Of a stretch of DNA of 64,000 bases, positions 10,241 through 21,441 are shown one piece after another. The stretch is taken from NCBI GenBank assembly GCA_949317995.1, contig OX439050.1, positions 45,943,777-46,007,776 on the forward strand. The letters run 5' to 3'. Made by a program: the position numbers and the translations under genes. Positions within the stretch are counted from its first letter, which is position 1. Every line of letters begins with the position of its first letter. The notes beneath the pieces were generated by a model that was not told the origin of the DNA, searched no databases, and worked only from the letters and a program-made list of their open reading frames with translations. The DNA is from Acholoe squamosa. Taxonomy: Eukaryota; Annelida; Polychaeta; Phyllodocida; Polynoidae.

Positions 10241-11925
10241 AAGCAGGCCCATTTGAAGGAAGCTGCTAGAGCTCAGACCCCAGTTGCTGCCCAGGCAGGA
10301 CATCAAGTGTCAGCCCTGGATATGCCAGGTTACCAGACACACGCTTCGTGTGCAGGTAACCAGGCATTACCTCCCCCTCCCCCACCGGGATACTATGCTG
10401 GACCTCCACACCAACCAGGTGTCGACCCAAGTGACCCGAGTGGGTGGCATCGGTTCCAGGGCAGACGCACTGGACACGATGGATGGTGGGCATGTGAAGA
10501 AATGTCCAAGGACCAGCGTCAGGCGTACAGAGAGTACCTGGCGAAGTTCCCTACTATGGGACCCACAGGACACGAGACTTAGATCTGGAACCCTCCCGGG
10601 AAGGTGAGGTCCGAGTTCAACAAAGCTCATAGGTATTTCCCCATAATGGAACTGGTGGAAGATACCTTGGCTGGATTGCAAGATCCAGAAACATTCATCG
10701 ACCACCGAGATGAATTAACTTGTAGGATCCAAAATAATCTTATAAGTGAATGGCAGGCTCTTCACCGCAAGAGGTCTAGTGACTATTGGCGGGATATGAC
10801 TGAAGCTCCATGCTGCCAAGAACTTAAAGTACATTACTAAGTACAAGGAGTCGGACCTTAAATTCTTTCTCTGCTTTGGAAAGGAGCTGGAGGCTTGGGA
10901 TGGCAAACTGTCGTCTCTACCTGTTTCTCTGGCTGCTGCTGCTGGAGCAGAGGGGGATAGTTCGACCGAGGGTACCAGTAGTTTGGGTTCACGTCTATTA
11001 GATATTGACCGAGCACTGGCAATCTCAAGCTCCTCGAAGCCGAGGACAATAGCAGCTTGGCTCTTAACCAACAGTCAGCTGAAAAGATGGACACCGATGA
11101 TGAATCTACTCATCTGTAAGTGGACCTCTCCTGGTGGCCCGTATATATCCGAGTATACATAAAGGAATATTTATATGCAAGAGACTTTTCTCAGAATACC
11201 ACCAGAGGCTGACGGACTGGACCAAATCACTGCAGCTCAGATGGACGCCATCCAAACCACTTGTGGATTACCATACAAAAGGGGCCTTCATCTACACACC
11301 TTCATCAGGGCACAACACTACAGAAACGTGGCTTGCCACCACAAAACTATCACCGTATGGAGCTGCAGAAAACCAGTTGGTCCATATTAGCCAGAAGTAA
11401 ATTATTACTGTACGGGTGATTTTACTATGTTGGTAAGACACCTTTAATTCCTTACCACTTAAATTATTTTTAATAAAGATGTCATATATGTTATTTACCT
11501 TCTGTATATATTGTAATGGAATATGAGACTACTATGGTTCGTATCCATAAAAGGTATTTCTCAATAACTACTAGTTCATATTATGTGTTCATAAATCATC
11601 AAAACTTAAATCCATAGTTAATCACCCTCGGGTACATGCTTATTATGTTAATGGTCATGAAGAATAGTAAATATTGTATAACTTTATTACCTTAGGTCAA
11701 TGATACATAAGGTATCACTTCCTACTCTGTTATACATTCACATTTATCTACTTCGGGTTATATTTGATGATGCCTATTGAATGTACATGATACTTATGAA
11801 TGCCCCTGTATCTTTATATTAGTTGTTTAACTACTATAAAGTAGACTTACCTGTGTAAATACTAGTCACCGTATGTAATATGAATGTTTACTAGTCTACT
11901 CTTGTAATCCACTACCTGTAGTAGT
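10241..11925 (+). mobile_element. Fossil gag-like region, copy A (LTR-element kin)
   Basis: This is a shortened sister of the fossil at 53.19-55.32 kb. Shared features in order are HQVSALDMPGYQTH followed by a polyproline run, QRQAYREYLAKFP, EWQALHRKRSSDYWRDMTEA, and a coiled-coil tail ending near DLKFFLCFGKEL. After that come a small separate frame with ACHHKTITVWSCRKP and an AT-rich 3' region. Homology to the other copy begins at about 10241, so the N-terminal C2H2 part is absent. Protein conservation between the copies exceeds that of the flanking DNA. The copy is broken in a few places and appears older than the 53-kb one. The order of parts suggests a gag-type structural region. Confidence 0.6.
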
Positions 11926-11929
11926 ACAG

Positions 11930-12140
11930 ATCGCAGCTGCTGATTCAGATAGTGGTTGTACCGGGGGAGAGACACATACAGTATGGAAACAAACTGTGTG
12001 CAATGACATAGCTAAAACCAAAGTATACCCTAGCCAAGTTACAAATGTATATACATCCAGCTACAGCGGCCTGTATAAGTGTAACATGACATATACACTT
12101 TGTGAGGTCACAGTACAAATACACAGCAAAAAATATTTTT
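11930..12140. other. Non-coding spacer
   Basis: Unique AT-rich sequence with no coding or structural feature that I can support. Confidence 0.4.
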
Positions 12141-12141
12141 T

Positions 12142-12251
12142 CTTGATTTAAGAAATTAATCTTACCTGGTGGACAAAACTACCAGTTTTAAGAAAATAAA
12201 AAATCTTAAAACTAGTCGTTTTGTCCATCAGGCTAGATTACTTAAGATTGT
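12142..12251. repeat. Foldback hairpin element
   Basis: Imperfect inverted arms of ~45-50 bp contain GTGGACAAAACTACCAGTTT on the left and its inverted partner TAGTCGTTTTGTCCATCAGG on the right. They flank a short A-rich loop. The mismatches suggest an older insertion than the 3.5-kb hairpin. Confidence 0.8.
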
Positions 12252-12666
12252 AAGACCCGATTGTAAATAATTTAGCAGTGTAGGAGGGGAACGTCTAATT
12301 CTAAGCCTGTTTCTCAACTACAGAGGGCCAAATTGTTGACTTCTATTGAGTGTACAGACCCCCAATGCCCCCTTAATTTACAGATGAAGGTTGGTCTGAT
12401 TTTTTTCAAAATGGATCCCATCAAGAACAAAGTGTGTATGGATTTTGGTGGGTGTGTACCACAAATAGTTCTAATGGTAGAATATGAAAACCCATGAACC
12501 CTTTGCATGGGCCCTGTAGGGGGGTTCAGAAAAAAGTTTGGAGGAGAGTTCTTATATTTATTGTGGATATTGTATATGGGTTGCGCTATGAATGTGTATA
12601 GTACCAGGGTCCAGGTACAAAAACAGTTGCCAGGGCAACCATCAGTAGAAGAGGTACCAACCCGCA

Positions 12667-14355
12667 TGTCCGGACGAGTAACCAAATATAAGGATTTTTG
12701 GTTTTCAGGTATTTTTTTAGGCTAAAAGGGTATAACTTAGGTTTTTAGCATTTTTCATTTAGGAAACACATGTACCCAACTATTGAGGTAGTCCAGACTA
12801 AAAATAAAGAAAAGAAAAATTAGCAGCAGGCTGAAGGAAAGGAAATTTCACCAAGAAAAGCAGGCAGAAATGACATCTCATATAAATAAGCTTCCTTTAT
12901 GAAAGCTCTGTAACTCACCAGCAATGACCCCTGTCCTTTCTTTTATATTGATGTAATAGAGGAAGGTCTACTCCTTCACATGGTATATTGGTCACAAAAT
13001 TCGGTGTACTGGCTTAACAGGACCTGTAAATAGGGAGGTTTGGTTACTTGGGCGGACAAAAGAAGGGTTTTTCAAATAAAAAAAAAGGGGTGGGAGTGGG
13101 AGAGAACACAGGTTCCATTAAAAGTATATGTGTAGTAAAGCCCTTGTTTGGTTACTTGGGCGGACAAAAGAAGGGTTTTTCAAATAAAAAAAAAAAGGGG
13201 TGGGAGTGGGAGAGAACACAGGTTCCATTAAAAGTATATGTGTAGTAAAGCCCTTGTGCCACTCCTGGTTTATGTCAGAGAGCATGGTTTTAGCCATATT
13301 CTACCATTCTTCCTGCCCACCGCAGCCTAAACAGGTTACTCGGGCGGACATTTCCCATAGCAGCAGGCCTCTTTCCAGCCTTGGTTTTACTTTTTCTCCA
13401 CTGTGTACCATGACCATATCTTTTTTTCCTTTTCATAATAATATTGTGTCCTACAAATGGCAGGTGTGGAAAGTTTGTGATCTATCCCAATTCATGATAT
13501 CTTCTCTCTCTCTCTTGCCCACAGCCCTCCCAGGGTGGTTACTTGGGTGGACATAGGTAAAGGTTCATAAGTAGTGGGGCTGACTGAGGCTTAGCTTGCC
13601 CAGTAAAGTAAATTTCTTTTTTATGATAAAAAATAATTTTTCATGTTGTTTGGAGCTATTATATTGGCATGTAGAGAGGAATCCTCCAAAGCAGTTAAAA
13701 AAAAAAGAACTGTAGATATTGGCTGCAAGACAGGGTAGGAACTGCTATTTTTGGAGGAGAACAAGAAAACAAAAAAAATCCACTTGTATGGCAGGAAATG
13801 GACATTTTGCATTTTTGGTTACTCGGGCGGACATGCTGAAGAAAAAGGACTTTGCCCTCCATGGAAGTGAAAATAAATGCTACAGGTCTAATTCTTGGCC
13901 TATACACAGTGCACTCGGTACTTTAAAGTGAGAAAAAAGGCAGGGAAATTGTGATTTTTGCATGGTATGATATGCTCTTGTACCATTTATGGTTACTCGG
14001 GTGGACATGCTGATGAAAAGGGAATTTGGCCTCCAAGGAAGTGAAAATAAATGCTACAGGTCTAATTCTTGGCCTATACACAGTGCACTCAGTACTTTAA
14101 AGTGAGAAAAAAAGGGCAGGGAAATTGTGATTTTTGCATGGTAGGATATGCTCTTGTACCATTTATGGTTACTCGGGTGGACATGCTGATGAAAAAGGGC
14201 TTTGGCCTTCAAGGAAGTGAAAATGCTACAGGTCTAATTCTTGGCCTTTACACAGTGCACTCAGTATTGTAAACTGTGGGAAAAAAGGCAGGGAAATTGT
14301 GTTTTCTGCATGTTAGGATATGCTCTTCTACCATTTATGGTAACTCGGGCGGACA
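12667..14355. repeat. Diverged tandem array with a constant 17-bp motif
   Basis: The motif GGTTACTCGGGCGGACA (Y at two sites) occurs at 13042, 13150, 13334, 13537, 13817, 13991, 14167 and 14339. An inverted match (TGTCCGGACGAGTAACC) lies at 12667. The first two and last four sit in clear tandem units of ~110 bp and ~175 bp. The two in the middle (13334, 13537) share almost nothing but the motif. Some copies sit in splice-like context: a CT tract plus ACAG precedes the 13537 copy and GTAAAG follows it. Confidence 0.8.
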
Positions 14356-14359
14356 CAGT

Positions 14360-14990
14360 TCCAGCAAGCCTCATTCTAAGTTTAGGACAATGCTATAGGA
14401 CAAAGTAGGCTTCTTAGATGGTTTATAAACCCGTAGTCAATATCAGGCAAACCAAGAGAAGTTGGTCACTTTTATTAACAGTTAGTCATATTTGACTAAG
14501 AAAAACTTGGACACTTCCGCACATGCTTTTGACTAACAATTGTTAGAAGGTTATCCTTTCTGACTAACATCTAATCAAGATTTTAAAATTTCACACAAAA
14601 CTAATATATAAGTGATTTGGAGAAACTGATGATAGTTTACCATATTGTGGAATATCCCTTTAAGAAAAGGCGATGTCACCCTATTGATTTTTCTGGATCT
14701 AAACCCATTACAATACACTGGGATACTACTTGATAACATGGGGACTTTTTTAAGAGCAGTTCTGATTTTTATATTCAAAGACCCGGGGCTGACACAGGTC
14801 AATACAGTATATACATCATTGTAAGAAATTGGGGGTTTCTTGTATGCAGATGTGAGCCAACTTAGGAAATTCATACCGTATATTAGTAGCTACCCTAGGT
14901 CTTCAGACAAATATTTACTCTTATGTCAAGGTGAATATCGTAGTTCCATAGAGAAAGCACTGAACCCCCGTATTGCACCCCTGCGTTCAA
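14360..14990. other. Non-coding spacer
   Basis: AT-rich sequence between the 17-mer array and the CpG-rich promoter candidate. No exon, RNA gene or repeat is supported here. Confidence 0.4.
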
Positions 14991-14994
14991 TAAC

Positions 14995-15102
14995 CCGCGG
15001 GAAATCCGCTCGATGACGTCATAGGTCCACCGCGCATGCGCGACTGCTTCAAACCGTAAATAAACAAGATGGTGGCACACGGCATTTTCGGTTAGACGAC
15101 AG
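14995..15102 (+). promoter_or_regulatory. Candidate host promoter and first non-coding exon
   Basis: A locally GC- and CpG-rich segment carries a full CRE (TGACGTCA, 15014-15021) and an NRF-1 palindrome (GCGCATGCGC, 15032-15041). A YY1-like AAGATGGTGGC follows at about 15067. These motifs cluster at start sites of broadly expressed metazoan genes. A good splice donor follows (GACAG|GTAAAT, exon end 15102). No downstream exon was identified inside the window, so the gene is unknown. A foldback hairpin begins 75 bp further on. Confidence 0.5.
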
Positions 15103-15177
15103 GTAAATAAAACTTAATTATGGATTATATTGATGAAATATCGATTAATTAGTCACTCAAACACCTTGACATAAATG

Positions 15178-15298
15178 TAAAGATGAACTCTGACCAGTTT
15201 GAGCTTCCTGTTTCTTCACTCGCGTGTCCTGCCCGCTCCGCACTCGGCCTACCGGCCTCGTGCCGGCCTCGTGCGGAACTGGTCATCGTTCACCTTTA
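15178..15298. repeat. Foldback hairpin with CTCGGCCTA loop
   Basis: Inverted arms around TAAAGATGAACTCTGACCAG (left) and CTGGTCATCGTTCACCTTTA (right) flank a GC-rich centre with GCACTCGGCCTACCGGCCT. The loop resembles that of the hairpin at 19732-19868. Confidence 0.75.
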
Positions 15299-15303
15299 CC
15301 ATT

Positions 15304-16262
15304 TTATTACATGATTTCTGGGATTCTGAGTGCTTTTCCTGGATATTCTCATGCACATACCTGTCGATATTGCATAGCATGATGCATGCAACATGACTTT
15401 TGTAAGGTGTGTGGTTATCCAAGGATAACAGGCACCCAGTGCGGTTATCCATGGATAACCTGCACACCTTACATGTCATATGTTACATGTTAAAACCTAC
15501 AAAATTTTTCATTGCCAGGGTAGGGGTTGAACCTGCCAAATCCAGCTCCCTATGCATTGCGCCACAGGGACTGACGAGAAACAGGGTGTGTTTGCTTGGT
15601 TAGATTGTAGAGGTAGGCGGGACGAGTCCCGGTCCGGGCGCATATTTTTGTTCCTTACTGCTTGCATAACGGCGACGACTGCAAGCCAAGCCGGGCGCAG
15701 AGGAGTGCTGCCCGGTGGTCTAGTGGTTAGTGCATTGCGCTCAGCCGTTAGAGGTAGGCGGGACAAGTCCCGGTCCGGGCGCATCTTTTTTTCGCCGTGT
15801 GTCCTCTGCCATAACCGCAAGACGCGGGACGCATTCAAAGCAAACCAAGCCGTATCTTTTTTTTTCGCGTCAAAACCAAACCAACGGCTGCCGGGCGCCG
15901 AGGTGTATGTATCGATGTCCTATTGGATAGAATAAGGTTAGAATAGCATTATATATATTATAGAGGACTGCGGGACGGGTTCATACCAAACAGCTGCCGG
16001 GCGCCAAGCTGTGTGTACAGATCGTGTACACACACTATGGCAGGCTTCAAGTCCCGGGGAGGGGGAACAATTTTTGTTTTAAACTTGAATTTATTGATAT
16101 TCTATTGATTATCTATTGGTATCGTGTAATGAAATAAATAGTCAATGGATAATACATGACTTGTGTGTGTTAGCAAAGGATAATTACACTCGGGCTACGC
16201 CCCCTTGTAATTATCCTTTGCTAACACACACGTGTCATGAATTATCCATTGATTACTTGTTC
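15304..16262 (+). repeat. Composite tRNA-derived repeat, copy 2
   Basis: Same architecture as copies at 7847, 46825 and 60869. Order on plus: TTATTACATGA end, reversed tRNA-derived SINE (15310-15583) with TTATCCATGGATAACC palindromes, and a direct tRNA-like unit (GGTGGTCTAGTGGTTAGTGC at 15714 and GGCGGGACAAGTCC, followed by a T run). A B-box-like AGGCTTCAAGTCCC at about 16042 follows, then TCGTGTAATGA inverted to the start. It ends in a long foldback (16138-16262) with TGTGTGTTAGCAAAGGATAA arms. A partial extra tRNA-like piece lies at 15610-15650. Confidence 0.8.
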
Positions 16263-16499
16263 ATTATACCACCTTTTCTCACATTCATAATGTACCTACA
16301 CTATTTACTTCTAAAACAGAATTCTCTAGATGTAGAGCTACTGCTTCATACAACTTCTTCATGATAGTTTTACGTATCTGTCGTTATCTAATTGATAATG
16401 ACAAATATTATCATTAATATGATAAACAAATATAAAAAACAAAAGAATTGTTGATTATCGTCTGATTATATATGTATGCCTAAATATGTGTGTACTCAC

Positions 16500-16706
16500 C
16501 ACCACTGTCTCCAACACTCTCTCCAACGAGGACTTTGCCTCCTTGGCCCTCTGGATATGACTAATCCTGGCCGTGTCCCAGGTCATCAATTTATTTATAT
16601 CTCTGGTCACAGATGAGGAAACTTTGGGTGCTAAATGGGTTATATACTGACACTGACATGAACCACCGACACTGACATGAATTATGATTAGCCTTTCGGA
16701 AGTCAT
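16500..16706 (-). CDS. Possible first exon, paralogous to 44.4 and 62.3 kb
   Basis: On the minus strand an open stretch beginning with ATG at 16706 runs to a strong splice donor (CAGTGGTG|GTGAGTACAC, exon end 16500). It encodes MTSERLIIIHVSVGGSCQC and later VTRDINKLMTWDTARISHIQ. I do not recognise it. A diverged copy ends in the same way at 44416 and a shorter one at 62332. At those sites it lies upstream of the SLC43-like gene or its duplicate, where frames are not conserved. It could therefore be a 5' untranslated first exon rather than coding. This third copy has no transporter exons next to it. Confidence 0.35.
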
Positions 16707-16739
16707 TTTAACGAGTCAAGTAAAACCATAGATCTACGC

Positions 16740-18700
16740 CTAACGGCTCTATTGGTTACTTGAACTCATTTTCTGAAGGGCCTTTTCAATATCAATGTTT
16801 TCTGTCCTATTTCTACATTTATTGTTCTATGTCCTAGAAAATATGCATGAAACAAGTTGAAAATGATATATAGGTCATAGGATATTTGTTTTATCTTTCA
16901 TTTCTTTTTTCTTTTTTTACCCATTGTTCTAGTAGTTACCAAAAAACATCACAAAGCAATGCTACTTAATGTGAAATAACACCCTTACAGAGACAGCGAT
17001 ACAGCCAAATTTTATTCTAAAGTTATCTCTATGAAAATGACAACAGAATGATGCAGTCATTTCTTTTTCATTTAAAGATTCCTGAAGGTCTAAAAGAAAT
17101 GTCACTTTAATGCAAATTGTACTAGCTTTGGGTTCTAGTTCCTCTTATCCCCATGAGATGTTAAATTGCCACCAAGGAGTTTTCTAGGTTCACTATAGAG
17201 GGCAGCAGAAGTCACCTACCTCTGTAGATAGCCTCATAGACTGGCTCAAGCCTGTCCCATTGTACACTGAAGGCCTATGGCCTATGCCTATGACCTCCAC
17301 TATACAATCTATATATGTCCATTTACTTGACTCCTTTTTCAATGGATTTCCTTCTTTTCTCTATTAAAGATAATGCACGGCACCTTGTTATAATTAATTG
17401 TGTTATGGCCTACTTCATACAATGGTTACTTAGATGCTCTATTATGAGGACAGCACACAACACTCTTATGGCCCTAAAGGGCGGGGGGTCCAAATATCAC
17501 ATGTCAATTTCAAACAACGCTCATTGCACATGTCATTTAAGCTCCCATGGTACTTCTAGGTACCTATCATGTCCCATGTCAAATTTAAGAATGTTGGCCA
17601 TGTCACCATTTTCAATTTAGTGGTCCAGAAATGTCCCTCTCAATCTTAACGGAATTGTCGACAAAGGCCCCAATCATAAGCCATGTCCTCTCCCACTTCC
17701 CACTTGGCAAAATAAAACGTATTTGTAACTTCTGGGAAGTTCACACAAAAATATTGGTTAAGAAAATTTAGAGAGAAACGTGTTTGAATATTCGTTAGTT
17801 ACCTTATTTTCAATGTTAACATTTATGACATTGATTCTTTTAAATGTTGTATAGTACTAGAATATTCTATCAATTAATCAGGAGTACCACCAGGATTGGA
17901 GGATATGAATCAGTGCATCATATCATGCAATAGTTAACCTTTTTGTTCCCAGGATTATTTGCCTATTTCTAGCTATTTCCTATATGAATGCCTTGAATCT
18001 GATGGTAATAAATTGTTTGTATATTGCTTTTCATGAGGACAGTTCAGATTACTTGTCTGAATGTTCTTTGGGTGGTCATATCTTATAATCATATATCAAA
18101 ACATCAAAATATGTTTTTGGGAACTATTACAACATATATATATTATGAGGTAAGTAGATTGCTCAGGTGTTCATAGGGCTGAGTCATCTATTCTTTAGCA
18201 AAGTCTTGTTATTTGGGAATGAAATGATTCCTCTTGATACCAAAATGGGAGCCTTTTTGTATTAGGAATAGAATTATATTAAAGACATGTTCAGGATCTC
18301 CTACAAAAGTTAAGATGGTAAAACCATGATCTTGCCTATCTTTGGTAAGAAGTTGTTATCTATATCATTGCTACATTGGGAATCCTGCTCTTTACAGCCC
18401 CCCTCCCTTTCACCCTAAAATGGTTATGATGGTGATAATGGTGATTTTCCATCCCCAATTTTTCAATTTGGCACCGATAAGACCTCTAATAATGCATGCT
18501 CAGTTGTACTGACATGGGCACTGCAGTCATGAGGTGATACCCTTTGTATTGGTGGTTTAACTTTGAAAATTGATCCAGCAGAAGTATCTAGATGATTTCT
18601 TTATGTTCAGATAGTTGATTTAAGGTCTAGGGTTAAGGGAAAACGTTTATGTGGGGAATTCATGCATGACAGTTGTTAATAGTAGTATATATAGGGGCAA
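16740..18700. other. Gene-poor unique sequence
   Basis: About 2 kb of AT-rich sequence. The longest frame (17315-17620, plus) has no motif, no splice flank and no coding-like composition. I see no gene, RNA or clear repeat. Confidence 0.45.
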
Positions 18701-18748
18701 ACTCAGCGCATAGGAACAGCTACTGAAATCGATTTGACCTAGTACTGA

Positions 18749-18784
18749 ACCGGAAGTGACCTAGTTTTGAGACCGGAAGTGACC
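18749..18784 (+). promoter_or_regulatory. Twin ETS/GABP-type sites
   Basis: ACCGGAAGTGACC occurs at 18749-18761 and again at 18772-18784, spaced 23 bp (about two helical turns). Both are full matches to the CCGGAAGT core bound by ETS factors. TTTGACCTAG precedes the first. Local duplication is as likely as a designed pair. Confidence 0.35.
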
Positions 18785-18954
18785 ATATATGAGCATGTGA
18801 CCTACTTTCACGAGCTCTGATTGGCTGAGAGCTAATTTATGCAAATTTATTGGAAAACATGAGTTTGGTTGCTATGGCAAACACCATAGTAGCAATAAAC
18901 TCTAGTGGCTCTGTAGTTGGGGTGCGTTTATTTTAACAACTGGGGTGGTGAGTA

Positions 18955-19035
18955 GGTAGGTAGGTAGGTAGGTAAATAAATTAGGTAGGTAGGGGGGTAA
19001 GTAAAAAAGGTGTGTGTGTGTGTGTTATACACACA
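18955..19035. repeat. GGTA and TG microsatellites
   Basis: A GGTA/TAGG tetranucleotide run (about 18952-18990) is followed by TG repeats that face an ACACACAC stretch across TTAT (19011-19035), giving a small hairpin. Confidence 0.8.
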
Positions 19036-19479
19036 CATATGTAAAAGTGTGTGTGCTTCCCCCCTCCCCCTTATTACTTAGGGGGTGCCCCCCACCCCAT
19101 AGCCTACCCTTCTCTACCTTACTATACTTTCTACCTAACCTATTCTATTTTATACCATGGTTATCACGTTCTTGAATGAATTTACGATGCCTGGAGCGGA
19201 TAATGACGTTCGAATAGTACGCGCTAAGTGAACGGATGTTGACACTTGAGACGAGATGACGTGACAGCAAGTTGACATGATAGATTTAATTTGATAATAA
19301 AAAAACTATAGCATTAAGACCTTAATGCTTATAGAGGATGAAAGAAGACATTATATTCTAGCACCTACCCTTAATTCGCCATGATTTGACATGTATATTT
19401 AGAAGGATTGAAGATATAAAAATCGAATGGAGCGAAATTTCTCCATCATGTTGACTGCGTAGCGCACGGATTATTTACC

Positions 19480-19612
19480 GTGGCGAGACACAAGTTGTCA
19501 CGTTGGCATATGCTCTAAGGGTATTCTGGCTGCCGCGCGCAGTCCTTACCAGCAGTTCTACTATGAAAATACCCCTCGGACACACGCCAACGTAACACTT
19601 TGCGTCCAAGCG
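19480..19612. repeat. Degenerate foldback hairpin
   Basis: The left arm (GGCGAGACACAAGTTGTCAC, then GTTGGCATATGC) pairs imperfectly with the right arm (CACACGCCAACGTAACACTT, then GTCGTCTCGCC). The minus-strand open frame across it reflects the arms. Confidence 0.6.
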
Positions 19613-19639
19613 GCTTTGTCGTCTCGCCGAGAAATCAAA

Positions 19640-19698
19640 ATGGCGGAGGAGCTTCAACAAGACGTATCGCTTGGTTGTAAATTTCTTCATTTTATAAG
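19640..19698 (+). CDS. Candidate first coding exon of an unknown host gene
   Basis: An ATG in strong context (AAAATGGCGGAGG, which is also a near-perfect YY1 site) opens a frame MAEELQQDVSLGCKFLHFI. It runs 59 nt to a consensus splice donor (TATAAG|GTAATT, exon end 19698, phase 2). The upstream 100 bp is GC- and CpG-rich compared with its surroundings. Initiator ATGs inside AANATGGCGG motifs are common at first exons of ubiquitously expressed animal genes. The protein is not recognised and no next exon was found before the LTR element at 21.4 kb. A decayed hairpin lies just upstream and could be the real cause of the GC content. Confidence 0.35.
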
Positions 19699-19731
19699 GT
19701 AATTACTTAGGAAAATGGAGGAAACCCTGGT

Positions 19732-19868
19732 ATAAACGCCATACATAACAAATAGAGGTTCACTCGTTGATTCTAGGGGGCTAGATAAGAAGACACTCGG
19801 CCTACGGCCTCGTGCTTCTTATCTCCCCCTAGAATCAACTCGTGAACCTCTATTTGTTATTTATGCCT
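19732..19868. repeat. Foldback hairpin with CTCGGCCTACGGCC loop
   Basis: Nearly perfect arms include AACAAATAGAGGTTCACTCG on the left and CGTGAACCTCTATTTGTTAT on the right, each about 60 bp. They flank the loop CTCGGCCTACGGCC, itself a palindrome. High arm identity points to a recent insertion. Confidence 0.85.
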
Positions 19869-19869
19869 T

Positions 19870-21221
19870 TACTATCCAGTAACCAGTATGTTTTTTTTGT
19901 CCCCCTACATTCTCCCACCGCAATGTTACAAAAATAAATGACCCCTATCAACATGTTCCAATTATCCTTTTACATGCTGCACCCTACCATAGCACGCGTA
20001 CCCTTATCATAACATTTTCTCACCACCACCACCGCCGCCGCCGCACACCCATTGCTGCTCACTGGTTCGTGGATGAATAAACAATTTATGTAGGGTAGGG
20101 TATGGGGTGAGGGCCACCCCAGTAACGATGCATGCAATGACTGACACCCCCTGTTAATAGGGACATCATGGAGAAGAAAAAAAGGTTAATATAGCTGTTA
20201 ATACACGCATGAATATGTCAAATGCAGACAATTCATTTTCCTTGTCTCTCGTCTTTTGTTTTGTGCATTATCTTAATGGATGTGCATGATTTATTCCTGT
20301 AAGTTAAACCCCTCTTACAACGTTAAAACTCATATATCACAGTAAGATGTATGATATGACACATGTAAAAGATAGGCTGAGTGTTGGTGCTCAGGTAACT
20401 ACTCTGTCGGACAACAAGGTGTGAGACCAATCAGCCACTGAAGTTCAGTAGACCAATCAATCAGTCTGGAGTTTTGCTCATGTAGCTGTAGCTGGGGGTG
20501 TAGTTATACCTGTGTGGCTCAGCCCAATGCATAGCTGACCTTTTTGACCTTATATAGTAGGCTGTTAGTATATGACCACAGAGAAGGTGTCTACTTACAT
20601 GACATGAACTTTTTTTTATTATTCAGTGTGTCCTATAGCATGCTTTAAAAATAGCACACAACCTTGCATGTATACTCCTGTCACAAGTACCAAATGGTGT
20701 AATAAACGTTGACTTTTACCCACTGTTAAAAGTAGAATGTGAGTAAAATATATACAACCAGCGCCTACGGCGCTGTGATTGTAATGGGGACAGAGAGACT
20801 CGCCGAAACCAGCAGCAAAGTTTTCCGCCGCTCGGTCAGCGTACCGTCAAATACCTGTTATTATTTCCTTTTCCTCTTAAACAGATGACAAATTCAGATA
20901 GAAATCCATGCAGGGTCGAGAGAAAAGAAGAATGGGTGGATTGAAAAGCAGTCACGTCAGTGCGTGAAAACAGCAGACGAACAGACAGACTCTAGGTCCA
21001 CTGCCGTCGGAGGCGGGGGAGGTTTCATAGATAAGGGGGGTAATAAATTTCCGCTACAATGAATCCTGTTACAAAAAATTTTCGTTTATAAAAAACAAAT
21101 TATCTTGTCCACATTCAGCTCCATCGATTTCTATAGTAAATAAATCCCCTTATAGTGAACTTCACATGATCTAAATTCGTTTATAACCAAATTTTTCTGG
21201 GCTTTAGAGTGGTTTCAATAC
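19870..21221. other. Gene-poor sequence with CAC/CGC triplets and small palindromes
   Basis: No gene is seen. It includes a CAC/CGC triplet run (about 20022-20044) and a CAGCGCCTACGGCGCTG palindrome near 20760. A slightly GC-rich patch at 20780-21010 carries no supported exon. Confidence 0.45.
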
Positions 21222-21405
21222 ATCTCTACCTGTTCCCATATCACTTGTGCGGCAGTGTGGGTAGAGGTAGGGGGGTTCAAAGAGGTGTTAGGCCCTGTTT
21301 TAGGATATCTCTACCCACCCCCATTAACCTGTGTGGCGGTATAGGGGGTTCAAATAGGTGTTGGGGCCTGTTCTAGTACCTATACCAACCCCTGTTGACC
21401 TATAT
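21222..21405. repeat. Short tandem repeat, ~80-bp unit
   Basis: Two full units and part of a third share CTGTGCGGCAGT-like, GGGGGGTTCAAA and GGTGTTAGGCCTGTT-type segments in the same order. Confidence 0.7.
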
Positions 21406-21441
21406 ATGAACATGGGGGGTATGCTTTGGACAAGATATACA

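Noticed and set aside
10253-10705. Minus-strand frames opposite the gag-like region
   Set aside because: Only the plus frame is conserved with the 53-kb copy.
13200-13556. 118-codon frame in the 17-mer array
   Set aside because: Frame and sequence are not kept between repeat units; only the 17-bp DNA motif is.
15714-15786. Possible tRNA gene
   Set aside because: A- and B-box-like sequences and a T run are present, but no cloverleaf with paired acceptor stem can be drawn. Repeat copies at 61269 and 15610 show that it is a SINE-type unit.
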